Notes under the pieces: model-generated | Databases searched by the model: none | The model's input: only the letters and a program-made list of their open reading frames with translations | Told to the model about the DNA's origin: nothing | In this document: positions 45,791-55,873 of the stretch, piece after piece | How the letters are laid out: each line of letters begins with the position of its first letter | How positions within the stretch are numbered: the first letter of the stretch is position 1 | Made by a program: the position numbers and the translations under genes | Assembly: GCF_033118175.1 (NCBI RefSeq) | Contig: NC_083693.1 | Coordinates: 22,040,481-22,104,480, forward strand | DNA: 64,000 bases | Direction: 5' to 3' | Origin: Dama dama | Lineage: Eukaryota; Chordata; Mammalia; Artiodactyla; Cervidae

Positions 45791-46431
45791 GAAGAATAGC
45801 TTGTAGGGGATTTTAGGACAGAAGCAGGAATACAAATTAAGAAGCTGATACAATAATACAGGCAAGAGTCAAAGGGTTTGGATCAGATAAGGAGTTTCTA
45901 GGTGTTTGAATTTTACTGCAAGTCTTAAAAACCCTCATCCCTGTACTATTGCAAAAGGTCCCCAGATCAGTCCTTCTCTCCAGGGCCCTCCCATATAACC
46001 TTCTCCATGTCATCTAGGTGAAGGATCAAAACCACAGTTATGATGGCACCTCACCTTTGCTTTAGCATCCCCAGAGGTCTTGGAGTCCACTCCATAGAGT
46101 CTTCCAATGTGCTACCAAATAGACATCTCCACGAGAGTCTGCCCTGTTCCCCTAAGGTTCTTCCAGTCACAGTAAATCATGGCTCATTCCTAAGTGGTTG
46201 GTGCCCTGTGGGGATCCTATGTCTCCTGATATTATCATTTCTGTACCATCTACACATTCCCTCTGCTCTCCACCCAGAAAATTTCTGCTTCCCTGTGAGA
46301 TACAGCTCAAAGGTTGTCAGCTCATTTCCCAGACATCCAAGCCCAATAAGGGACTCCCTCCCTTCTGTTCACATAGTAATTTACTTATTTGTAATGTAGT
46401 AATTTCTAAATGTATAACTAAATATTCTTAG
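45791..46431. other. No recognisable feature
   Basis: Two overlapping plus frames (119 and 77 codons at 46040-46431) share the same DNA and have no recognisable domain. Confidence 0.4.
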
Positions 46432-46733
46432 CTCAAACTTCCATAACAAATTACCACAGGCTGGTGGCTTAAGCAACAAGCATTCATTTTTCACAGTTCT
46501 GAAGGCTAGATGTCCAAGGTCCAGGTTGCCAGCATGATTGGGTTTCTGCAGAGTGAGGATCATTTTCTTGGCTTACAGATGACTGTCTTCTTGCTGTATC
46601 TTCACATGGTTGATAGAGAGCCACTTAGCTCTCTGGCCTATTCTTATAAAGGCACTAATCTCATTTATGAGGCTTCCACCCAGATGTCCTAATTATCTCC
46701 CTAATGTCCCACCTGCTACCATCCCACTGTAGC
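46432..46733 (-). mobile_element. MLT1A/B-like MaLR LTR, reversed
   Basis: CTTCCATAACAAATTACCACAGG, TTTTTCACAGTTCTGAAGGC, TCTTGCTGTATCTTCACATGG, ATAAAGGCACTAATCTC, TGAGGCTTCCACCCAG and CCCACCTGCTACC follow the reverse MLT1 consensus. The LTR is cut where BovB copy 7 begins. Confidence 0.82.
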
Positions 46734-47229
46734 TGCACGGTGCTGGAGCAGCAAGCAGCTGAGGGGAGATACCCCACGTCCAAGATAAGGGAAACCCCAG
46801 TAAGATGGTAGGTGCTAAGAGAGGGCACCAGAGGGCAAACAGACTGAAACCACAATCACAGAAAACTAACCAATCTAATCACATGGACCACAGCCTTGTC
46901 TAACTCAATGAAATTAAGCAATGCTATATGCGGCCACCCAAGATGGACGGGTCATGGTGGAGAGGTCTGACAGAATATGGTCCACTGGAGAAGGGAATGG
47001 CAAACCACTTCAGTATTCTTGCCTTGAGAACCCCATGAACAGTATGAAAAGGCAAGAAGACAGGACACTAAAAGATGAACTCCCCAGGTTAGTAGGTGCC
47101 TAATATGCTACTGGAGATCAGTGGAGAAATAACTCCAGAAAGAATGAAGGGATGGAGCCAAAGCAACAAACACCACCCAGTTGTGGATGTGACTGGTGAT
47201 AGAAGCAAGATCCAATCATGTTAAGAGCA

Positions 47230-47970
47230 AGATTGCATAGGAACCTGGAACGTTATGTCCATGAAAAAGGCAAATTGGAAGTGGTCAAACAGATGGTAAG
47301 AGTGAATTCGACATTTTAGGAAACAGTGAATTAAAATGAACTGAAATGGGTGAATTTAACTCAGATGACCATTATATCTACTACTGTGGGCAGGAATCCC
47401 TTAGAAGAAATGGAGTAGCCATCACAGTTAACAAAAGAGTCTGAAATGCAGTACTTGGATGCACTCTCAAAAACAACAGAATTATCTCTATTTGTTTCCA
47501 AGGAAAACCATCCAATATCATGGTAATCCAAGTCAGTGCCCCAACCAGTAATGCTGAAAAAGCTGAAATTGAACAGTTCTATGAAAACCTACAAGACCTT
47601 TTAGAACTAACACCCCCAAAAGATGTCCTTTTTGTTATAGGGGCCTGGAATGCAAAAGTAGGAAGTCAAGAAACACCTGGAATAACAGGAAAATTTGGCC
47701 TTGGAGTACAGAATGAAGCAGGATGAAGGCTCATAGAGTTTTGCCAAGAGAACACACTGGTCATAGAAAACACCCTCTTCCAACAACACAAGGGAAGACT
47801 GTACACATGGACATCACCAGATGGTCAACACTGAAATCAAATGCATTTCATTTGCAAATCCTTGCATCCAAAGATGGAGAAGCTCTATACAGTCAGCAAA
47901 AACAAGACCATGAGCTGACTGTGGCTCAGATTATGAACTCCTTATTGTCAAATTCAGACTTAAATTGAAG
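47230..47970 (+). pseudogene. BovB APE endonuclease domain, decayed
   Basis: Pieces of the exonuclease-endonuclease-phosphatase fold are visible in shifting frames: GTWNV-type start (GGAACCTGGAACGTT), FNSDDHYIYYCGQESLRRNG, then 47520-47726 with VSAPTSNAEKAEIEQFYENL and GAWNAKVGSQETPG. In RTE endonucleases this motif is GDWNAKVG, and the Asp belongs to the catalytic set. Here codon 47643-47645 is GCC (Ala). A TGA at 47442 precedes it. Confidence 0.85.
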
Positions 47971-49290
47971 AAAGTAGGGAAAACCTCTAGACTATTCAAG
48001 TATTACCTAAATCAAATCCTTTATGATACAGTGGAAGTGAGAAATAGATTTAAGGGGCTAGATCTGATAGACGGAATGCCTGATGAACTATGGATGGAGG
48101 TTCATGACACTGTACAGGAGACAGGGATCAAGACCATCCTCAAGGAAAACAAATGCAAAAAGGCAAAATGGCTGTCTGAGGAGGACTTTCAAATAGCTGT
48201 GAAAAGAAGAGAAGCAAAAAGCAAAGGAGAAAAGGAAAGATATTCCCATTTGAATGCAGAGTTCCAAAGAATAGCTAGGAGAGATAAGAAAGCCTTCCTC
48301 AGTGATTGGTGCAAAGAAACAGAGGAAAACAATAGAATGGTCATGATTAGAGATCTCATCAAGAAAATTAGAGATATCAAGGGAACATTTCATGTAAAGA
48401 TGGGCTTAATAAAGGACAGAAATGGTATGGACCTAACAGAAGCAGAAGATATTAAGAAGAGGTGGCAAGAATACACAGAAGAACTGTACAAAAAGATCTT
48501 CACGACCCAGATAATAATGATGGGTGATCACTCACACTCACCTAGAGCCAGACATCCTATAATTTGAAGTCAAGTGAGCCTTAAGAAGCATCACTATGAA
48601 CAAAGCTAGTGGAAGTGATGGAATTCCAGTTGAGCTATTTCAAATCTTAAAAGATGATGCTGTGAAAGTGCTGCACTCAATATGCCAGCAAATTTGGAAA
48701 ACTCAGCAGTGGCCACAGGACTCGAAAAGGTCAGTTTTCATTCCAATCCCAAAGAAAGGCAATGCCAATGAATGCTCAAACTACTGCACAATTGCCCTCA
48801 TCTCACACGCTAGTAAAGTAATGCTCAAAATTCTCCAAGCCAGGCTTCAGCAATACGTGAACTGTGAACTTCCAGATGTTCAAGCTGGTTTTAGAAAAGG
48901 CAGAGGAACCAGAGATAAAATTGCCAACACCTGCTGGATCATTGAAAAAGCAAGAGAATTCAAGAAAAACATCTATTTCTGCTTTATTGACTATGCCAAA
49001 GCCTTTGACTGTGTGGAGCATAATAAACTGTGGAAAATTCTTCAAGAGATGGTAATATCAAGCCACCTGACCTGCCTTTTCTGAAAACTGAACAACAGTT
49101 AGAACTGGACATGGAACAACAGACTGGTTCCAAATAGGAAAAGGAGTACGTCAAGGCTGCATATTGTCACCCTGCTTATTTAACTTATATGCAGAATACA
49201 TCATGAGAAATGCTGGGCTGGAAGAAGCACAGCTGGAATCAAGATTGCTGGGAGAAATATCAATAACCTCAGAAATGCAGATAACACCAC
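47965..49290 (+). pseudogene. BovB linker and reverse transcriptase, decayed
   Basis: Open segment 47965-48567 encodes the linker (KCKKAKWLSEEDFQIAVKRR, KKRWQEYTEELYKK). Segment 48596-49084 encodes the RT fingers and palm start (NKASGSDGIPVELFQILKDD, FIPIPKKGNANECSNY, ALISHASKVMLKILQARL, QAGFRKGRGTRD, FIDYAKAFDCVEHNK). Downstream, GVRQGCILSPCLFNLYAEY is in another frame, and the catalytic box reads NADN (49274-49285) instead of YADD. This copy could not encode an active RT. Confidence 0.9.
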
Positions 49291-49392
49291 CCTTATGGCA
49301 GAAAATGAAGAAGAACTAAAGAGTCTCTTGATGAAAGTGAAAGATGAGAGTGAAAAGTTGGTTTAAAGCTTAACATTCAGAAAACTAAGATC

Positions 49393-49674
49393 ATGGCCTC
49401 TGGTCCCATCACTTCATGGCAAGTAGATGGGGAATCAGTGGAAACAGTGGCAGACTTTATTTTTCTGGGCTCCAAAATTACTGCAGATGGTAATTGCAGC
49501 CATGAAATTAAAAGATACTTACTCCTTGGAAGGAAAGTTATGATGAATCTAGACAGCATATTAAAAAGCAGAGACATTACTTTATCAACAAAATTCCATC
49601 TAGTCAAAGCTATGGTTTTTCCAGTGGTCATGTATGGATGTGAGAGTTGGACTGTGGAGAAAGCTGAGCGCTGA
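49393..49674 (+). pseudogene. BovB C-terminal region fragment
   Basis: About 93 open codons of the post-RT region (MASGPITSWQVDGESVETVA, FIFLGSKITADGNCSHEIKR, KAMVFPVVMYGCESWTVEKA), ending at a TGA where the consensus has CGA. The rest of the region (to about 50000) continues in broken form. Confidence 0.85.
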
Positions 49675-50045
49675 AGAATGGATGCTTTTGAACTGTGGTG
49701 TTGGAGAAGACTCCTGAGAGTTCCTTGAACTGCAAGGAGATCCAGCCAGTCCATCCTAAAAGAGATCAGTCTTGGGTGTTCATTGGAAGGACTGCTGTTG
49801 AAGCTGAAACTCCAATACTTTGGCCACCTGATGCGAAGAACTGACTCATTTGAAAAGACCCTGATGCTGGGAAAGATTGAGGGCAGGAGGAGAAGGGGAT
49901 GACAGAGGATGAGATGGTTGGATGGTATCACTGACTCAATGGACATGGGTTTGGGTAGACTCTGGCAGTTGGTGACGAACAGGGAGGCTGGCATGCTGCA
50001 GTTCATGGGGTCGAAAAGAGTCAGACACAACTGAGCAACTGAACT

Positions 50046-50817
50046 GAACTGAAACTCTTTAGGATATTGAGTCTTTCATCTCATATAATCAGGCTCTTCC
50101 ATATCATTTAATCAGGGTACAGGCAAATTAAAGACAAAATATTAGATACTCCAAAAATATTTTTGTTTCCAGGGATAAGGATATTAGCATATTGGAGTAT
50201 ATGTGCTTTGTTCTTGCCATTAGTATAGAAAGAAATTCATTTTTAGGCCATTTCTATCCTTTATTATCATTTTTATCAGGACTATGAAACATCAGGAGTG
50301 GAATGCTTTTTCTGTCTGAATATTGTGTTAAAAATTATTGACTTTTTTCAGTATTCTACTGTTTGCTTTTTCATTTCTCATCGATTTGCCATTTTATGAG
50401 CCTGCAGGTGAAAAGGAGGCTTTGAACAATTGAATCCAAGAACACTGAAGAAGCAGCAGAGGCAGCAATAAGATCCTATCACAAATTTTAAGAAACACTT
50501 TTAGGATCTGTTTCTTAAACAACTAGCAACTGAGAGCTAAATGAACTTAAATCCTTACCTCTTATCTTATATAAAACTGAATTAGCAATGAATCAAACAT
50601 AAATATACTAAATAATTTAAATAAGTATTAGCAAATTTTTTCATAAATTTGAAAGGCCAATGAAGATTTTTAAAGTAAAAATGGTTATGAATTTAAATGC
50701 ATAAGTTAAACTATCTCTGTGCAAAATATTATGATAATATAGAATGCAAGGGGGACAGCTAGAAACCAGAGAGGTACATGGGTGAGCAGATGGGGAAGAA
50801 ACTCTCCTTGGTTTTCA
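50046..50817. other. No recognisable feature
   Basis: AT-rich unique DNA downstream of BovB. Confidence 0.45.
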
Positions 50818-50915
50818 GACAGCTCTCTTCTTGCTGTATATTCACATGCAGAAGAGCCAGTGAGGTCTCTATTCTCTTCTTATAAAGACAATCCTATTCA
50901 TGAGGGTTTGAGAGG
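50818..50915 (-). mobile_element. MLT1-type LTR fragment
   Basis: CTCTTCTTGCTGTATATTCACATG, AGGTCTCTATTCTCTTCTTATAAAG and CCTATTCATGAGGG match the reversed middle of MLT1, as in 46432-46733. Confidence 0.6.
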
Positions 50916-50929
50916 GTGAAAGAGTCAGA

Positions 50930-51030
50930 AGGAAGAAAGCAGAAGGAGAAAGAGAGACAGAGAGAGAACAGAAAGTCTTTTCAAAAAGTTTGTAAAGGGA
51001 GAGAGAGAAAAAGGGTGGTCTTTCAAGAAA
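50930..51030 (+). repeat. GA-rich low-complexity DNA
   Basis: GAAGGAAGAAAGCAGAAGG and AGAGAGACAGAGAGAGAAC units. Confidence 0.85.
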
Positions 51031-51196
51031 GAGGTGGAAAGTGAAAGTTTTCTTTTAAAAGAAGTGCTCTAATGCTTAAAAGTCAAGTGGAAGGGTTCAT
51101 TTGAGAGACTGGGGACCACAGCATCACTTCATACTTAAGGAGATCTCTTCAGTCCTTATGTTACCTTACTAAAGCATTTGATGTGGTTCATACATC

Positions 51197-51390
51197 TCAG
51201 TGGGACCCCACCTGCCAATACAGGAGACTTAAGAGGCGAGTTCAATCCTGGGCTGGGAAGACCCTCTGGAGAAGGGCAAGGCAACCCATTCCAGTATTCT
51301 TGCTTGGAGAATCCCATGAACAGAGGAAGCTGGTGGACTACAGTCCATAGGGTTGCAAAGAATTCGGTATGACTGAAGCGACTTAGTACT
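51197..51390 (+). mobile_element. Bov-tA SINE, degraded head
   Basis: CACCTGCCAATACAGGAGAC, GAGTTCAATCCTGGGC, GGCAACCCATTCCAG, GGTATGACTGAAGCGACTTAG. Confidence 0.9.
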
Positions 51391-51410
51391 ATACTTCTTT
51401 GGAAAAAGTT

Positions 51411-51501
51411 CCTTGGCTTCCGTGGCAGGACACTCTCCATTTTTGCTTTCATCCTCTGGATTTTCTTTCTCAGCAGCCTTGGCTGACTCATCCTCCTGCA
51501 C
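51411..51501 (-). pseudogene. Lys/Glu-rich open segment, unidentified
   Basis: On the minus strand about 31 codons read MQEDESAKAAEKENPEDESK then NGECPATEAKELFPKK, a low-complexity charged composition seen in nuclear proteins. It is directly followed (toward lower coordinates) by a Bov-tA and preceded by L2 sequence. It might be a fragment of a retrocopied gene. No parent gene is recognised, and chance cannot be excluded. Confidence 0.2.
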
Positions 51502-51554
51502 CTAGATGACCTGATGAAGTTCCCTCAAGCTGTGTCGTATCAGCACCCTTAGCT

Positions 51555-52600
51555 TCAAGTGCTGCCTAAATGCTGATGACTTAGGGATGTCTGTCTTTCC
51601 TTCAGAGCCTCTTCTCCAAACTTCACAACTATGTATTCAACCAGCTATTCAAAAAAGTTCATTTGGAAGTCTGCATACCACATGGATCTTATTATGTCCA
51701 AAGCCAGGACCAAGCTTTGAATTTCTCCAAACCCCAATCCAGCCCTCTCCTGGTGTTATTTCTGTGAATGACACTTGAATTCATCAATTGTATAGCTCAG
51801 AAAATTAGTAATCATCTTTGTTATTTTAATTCCCTGCAACTCTGAGATCCAATCTATCACGAAGTGCTGTTGATTTTGTCTTGTAAACTACCTTGATATT
51901 GATCCAGACATCTCCATCTGCACTGCCAATAACCCAGTTAAAACTATCAACAGCTCTTACTTGAGCAGCTGATAATCTTCATGGATTTTGCCTTCAAGCT
52001 ATTGTCCATCTGGCAGCCAGGATGTCTCTATAGCAATTTTCCATTGCTCTGAGAATCATGACAAAATTCTACAACTGTCCCTGGGTGATCTGCAACTTAG
52101 TCATTTCTCCATTCCTCTCTTGCTTCACTCTTGCAGTTTATTTTCTGATCTCAGTCACATTGACTTTGTTTTAGTTTCTAGAAATGCCATAATCCCTCCA
52201 GTTATGAAGCCTTTTCGTGTGCTGATTCCTCTGCCAATAAAGTGCTTCCCCTATTCAATTCTCTTAGCCTGTCTGATTACTAATCACCTTCCGGTCTTAG
52301 ATTTGTCATTATCTTCTCAATGATCTGGTGAGTCTAAGTCATGTTCTTACATGATGTACTCTCCAAAAACACACTGTATTCTGTCACACTGTTTATCTCA
52401 GTGATTACTTGATTACTGCTGTGATTATTTATATAGTCTACTCCACTACTGTATGAATTTCATGAGAGGAAGAGCCATGTTTGTATTTCTGATAAATATA
52501 TCCTGGGTCTGTAATACAATGAACAGCACAAAATAAGACTGCAATAAATGATGAGTGCATGAATAAGTGAATAAATGAGTCAATCAATGAAATAACTACC
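51555..52600 (+). mobile_element. L2 LINE, about 1 kb
   Basis: GCTGATGACTTAGGGATGTC, GAGATCCAATCTATCACGAAG, ATCAGTCACATTGACTTTG-type segments, TTTTCGTGTGCTGATTCC, CTCTGCCAATAAAGTGCTTC, GAATTTCATGAGAGGAAG and a GTGCATGAATAAGTGAATAAATGA tail follow the L2 consensus over its 3' kilobase. Uninterrupted, with no functional frame (the 111-codon frame at 51988 is chance). Confidence 0.75.
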
Positions 52601-53741
52601 CCACCTTAGACCTCTGTGTCTTGTTCATCTATATGCAGAATCACAGAGAAGAGAAAATGAGAAGATACATGTAAAAGCAATTTATAAGCACATTTACCTC
52701 AAATTGACATGCTGCTGATGGCTTGTCTTCCATCTTTCCCCCTCCATGTAGCAAAGTTGACTGAGCTCCAAGCAAACATTGTCAGTTCTCAATTATACAC
52801 TGTGGCATCCACAGGGTGACCTCAATGACCCTGACTTCTTTCCCAACATTCACTTTTTTAGATTTTAAGGTTTAATATGATATTTTGAACAATGAATACC
52901 TGGTTGATTTGACTGTTCTTAATCTTTTTCAATGTTTAGATTAAGCAGAGTTCACAAGCTTAAAAGCCTATTCCGTCTAGGGAATGGAATCTTATCCCAA
53001 AAGACAATTTGTTTGAATGTCAAGGTATGGAGCAAATAGAGCTGAATGTATAAGGCCAAGGCCATGTGTGTGTTTTAGGATCTAGCACATGTGTTTGGAC
53101 ACTCACACGCTGACCCACGTACCCACACCCCAAAGCAAGGAGAAGATGATAAACTCTGGGTGGCCCTAGAGTTTTGGGGATTAAACAATATGAGCCTTTT
53201 CTGAAGGCTGTCACTAGGTGATCTTGCCTTTCTGAAGGTCCTGACAATGATTTAGGGGAAAGACTCGGTATTTTAGAAAAGAAATTGCAAACGCCTGATA
53301 TTTCCTTGATTGTCTTTCAGTCTCTATTATTTAGCTTTGAGCCACATCTGCAACAAAGTTATGAGATCCCATAATAGCATGAGAAATGCATCAGAGTGAT
53401 ATGCAGAGGCCAGAAACAAAGGTAACAAGTGAAAGAGTGGAGGGTTTACGTACGCAAATCTCTGCTCCATGGCAAGGCCTATGAGGAAGGCGCTTGGGTG
53501 AAGGAGTTTGAACCCCACCCTTGGTCAGAGCTGTCCACTGGACCAATGATGTGGATTATTCAGTAGTTCACCAGTTTTCAGCTGTATGATTCCGCATCTG
53601 CAACTAATTAGAAATGTAAAATACACCCCCACTTCTCTTTTCCACAGCAAACACAAAAGCATTTAATTAGCAAGAAGGGAAAGGGAGACAGAGCAATTCT
53701 GTGCTGTGTTTGATTAATTTTGTTGGTTCATTCAAATCATC
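52601..53741. other. No recognisable feature
   Basis: About 1.1 kb of unique-looking DNA. Confidence 0.45.
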
Positions 53742-53773
53742 AAAAACAAAAACAAAAACAAAAAACAAAACTA
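53742..53773 (+). repeat. (CAAAAA)n simple repeat
   Basis: Five to six CAAAAA units. Confidence 0.9.
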
Positions 53774-53794
53774 GATGGGTATTCTGTGGTGCTT

Positions 53795-54135
53795 GTGACC
53801 AAATTTGGGAGTAACATATATACACTAATATGTGGCTCAGCTGGTAAAGAATCTGCCTGCAGTACAGGGGACCTGGGTTCGATCCCTAGGTTGGGAAGAT
53901 CCCTTGGAAAAGGGACAGGCTACCCACTCCAGTATTCTGGCCTGGAGAATTCCACGGACTATACAGTTCATGGGAGAGCAAGGGTTGGACACAACTGAGC
54001 AACTTTCACTTTCATGCATAAGATATTTAAATATGGATGTGTAACTGAATCATTTTGTTATACACATGAAACTAACACGTTATAAATCAACTATACAACA
54101 ATACAAATTTTTAAAATAAATATTAAAATAAAAAA
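53795..54135 (+). mobile_element. L1 3' terminus, split by Bov-tA
   Basis: TTGGGAGTAACATATATACAC at the left, then after the SINE GTGTAACTGAATCATTTTG, TACACATGAAACTAACACG and TATAAATCAACTATACAAC with an A-rich tail: the L1 3' UTR end in sense. Confidence 0.85.
53831..54014 (+). mobile_element. Bov-tA SINE inside L1
   Basis: GTGGCTCAGCTGGTAAAG, GGGTTCGATCCCTAGG, CCTGGAGAATTCCACGG, GGACACAACTGAGCAAC. Confidence 0.93.
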
Positions 54136-54195
54136 ACACTTACAAACACAGTACAAATCCAAGAATAAAAATATAAGACCTGACTATGCATTTTG

Positions 54196-54424
54196 CATGA
54201 GAAAAGTGAAAGTATTAGTCTATTAGTTGTGTCCAACTGTTCCCAAATCCATGGACCACAGTCTACCAGTCTCCTCTGTCCATGGAATTCTCCAGCAGGA
54301 ATACTAGAATGGGCTGCCATTCCCTTCTCCAGGGGATTTTCCTGACCCAGAGATCGAACCCAGGTCTTCTCCTGCATTGCATTCTTTATTGCCTGAGCCA
54401 CCAGGGACGTCCTTTCATGAGAAA
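54196..54424. repeat. TSD CATGAGAAA flanking Bov-tA
   Basis: Direct repeats at 54196-54204 and 54416-54424. The right copy overlaps the TSD of the neighbouring CHR SINE. Confidence 0.75.
54205..54413 (-). mobile_element. Bov-tA SINE
   Basis: AGTGAAAGTATTAGTCTATTAG, CTCCAGCAGGAATACTAG, AGAGATCGAACCCAGGTC and GCCACCAGGGACGTCC. Confidence 0.93.
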
Positions 54425-54570
54425 CTCATTTTAATTTTTTTTTTTGACCACACCATGTGGCTTGCAGGATATTAGTTCCTTGACTAGGAATTGAACACCT
54501 GTCCATGGCAGTAGAATCACAGAGTCCTAACCACTGGATTGCCAGGGAATTCCTGAGAAACTCACTTTAA
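54418..54570. repeat. 17-bp TSD flanking CHR SINE
   Basis: TGAGAAACTCATTTTAA (54418-54434) and TGAGAAACTCACTTTAA (54554-54570), one mismatch. Confidence 0.9.
54435..54553 (-). mobile_element. CHR-type tRNA SINE
   Basis: T-run, GACCACACCATGTGGCTTGC, GACTAGGAATTGAACACC, AGTCCTAACCACTGG, GCCAGGGAATTCC. Confidence 0.9.
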
Positions 54571-54888
54571 ATGTGAAGACAGAGACAGTTTAAAAGTAAA
54601 AGGATGGGGGAAAGATACACCATGCTGATAGCAATTAAGTGAAAGCTGGGGTAGCTCTATTAATTTCAAATAGAGATGACTTCAGAGTCAGGAAGATTAT
54701 CAGGGGTTAGGAGTAATATCATTTAGTAATATTATCAATGATAGATGAATTTTCCAGGAAGATGTAATGATGCTAAATGCATATGCTTCTAACAACAGAG
54801 CATCAAATTATGTGAGGCAAAACTGAGAAAACTACATAAGGAAATAGGTAAATCCATTAGTACAGTTGGAGGCTTCCACACCCAGCAA

Positions 54889-55192
54889 GATCAAGCCAGT
54901 CCATCCTAAAGGAAATCAACCCTGAATATTCATTGAAAGAACTGATGCTGAAGCTAAAGCTCCAATACTTTGGTCACCTGATGCGAAGAGCTGATTCACT
55001 GGAAAACATCCTGATGCTAGGAAAGATTGAGGGCAGGATGAGAAGGGGACAAGAGGATAAGATGGTTGGATGGCATCATCAACTCAATGGACGTGAGTTT
55101 GAGCAAGCTCCGGGAGATAGTGAAGGACAGGGAAGCCTGACGTGCCGCAGTCCATGGAGTTGCAAAGAGTCGGACACAACTGAGCGACTGAA
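54889..55192 (+). mobile_element. BovB LINE copy 8, extreme 3' end
   Basis: Starts AAGATCAAGCCAGTCCATCC, passes AATACTTTGGTCACCTGATG, and ends GAGCGACTGAATGCC. About 300 bp, the shortest BovB in the window. Confidence 0.92.
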
Positions 55193-55398
55193 TGCCAACA
55201 GCCTCCTTTGATAACTGATAGATGGATCAGGCAGAATACCAGTGAGCTAGAATTAACCCGAACAGCCCTATCAATCAACTTGATCTAATTAACGTTTAGA
55301 AAATATTTATCCCAAAAGAGCAGAATATACATTTTTTTCAAGCTAGCATGAAACATTTACCAAGATAGACCACATTTGGGGTCAGAAAATACACCTTA

Positions 55399-55465
55399 AC
55401 AATCGAACCAGGGTCTCCTGCATCGCAGGCAGATTCTTTACCAACTGAGCTATCAGGGAAGCTCT
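55399..55465 (-). mobile_element. Bov-tA SINE, tRNA head only
   Basis: ATCGAACCAGGGTCTCCTGC, GCAGGCAGATTCTTTACC, GAGCTATCAGGGAAGC: only the reversed tRNA-Glu-derived head (about 67 bp) is present, with no Bov-A body. Confidence 0.85.
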
Positions 55466-55720
55466 AAAATAGTACACACCATGCAAAAGATGTTTTCAGG
55501 CCACAGTAGAATTAAACTGAAAATTCACAACATAAATATGGCTGGAAAATATCCAAATATTTATAGATTAAACCACAAACTCCTAAATTACAAATTAGTC
55601 AAAGAAATCTCAAGAGAAATTTAAAAATATCTTAACCAAATAAAAGTGAAAATACTGTTTGTAAAATTTTGTGGGATGTAGCAAAAGCAGTGCTAAGAGA
55701 GAAATTTACATGCACATACT

Positions 55721-55873
55721 AGAAAAGAAACTGGAGAAGGGAATGGCTACCCACTCCAGTATTCTTGCCTGGGAACTCCCATAAACAGATGAGCCTGGCA
55801 GGCTACAGTCCATGGGGCCTCAACATATCCAGCACGACTGAGCAATTAAACAGCAGAAACAGCAGAAAAGAAA
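55721..55873. repeat. 10-bp TSD AGAAAAGAAA flanking Bov-A
   Basis: Perfect repeats at 55721-55730 and 55864-55873. Confidence 0.8.
55731..55863 (+). mobile_element. Bov-A SINE without tRNA head
   Basis: Begins exactly at CTGGAGAAGGGAATGGC, then TATTCTTGCCTGGGAACTCC, GGCTACAGTCCATGGGG, GCACGACTGAGCAATT. The start coincides with the module shared with the BovB 5' UTR. Confidence 0.93.

Larger units (their letters stand above)
46734..50045 (+). mobile_element. BovB LINE copy 7, near full length (3.3 kb)
   Basis: RTE-clade LINE carrying, in order, a 5' UTR (GTAGCTGCACGGTGCTGG, GAGATACCCCACGTCCAAG, and at 46979-47042 a Bov-A-like module), an APE-type endonuclease (about 47230-47900), a linker (47965-48567), RT (48596-49290) and a C-terminal region (49393-50000), ending in ACTGAACTGAACTGA. 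Many lesions: TGA at 47442-47444 (CGA decay), a stop near 47725, frameshifts near 48570, 49084 and 49360, Asp-to-Ala in the endonuclease GDWN motif and YADD changed to NADN. No TSD was found, so the true 5' end and possible target deletion are unresolved. Confidence 0.95.

Noticed and set aside
49377..50030. 217-codon minus-strand frame
   Set aside because: It is the antisense shadow of the BovB C-terminal region. The same shadow appears in shorter form at other BovB copies.
51988..52323. 111-codon plus-strand frame
   Set aside because: It lies within the L2 element, does not match L2 ORF motifs I know, and has no independent support.
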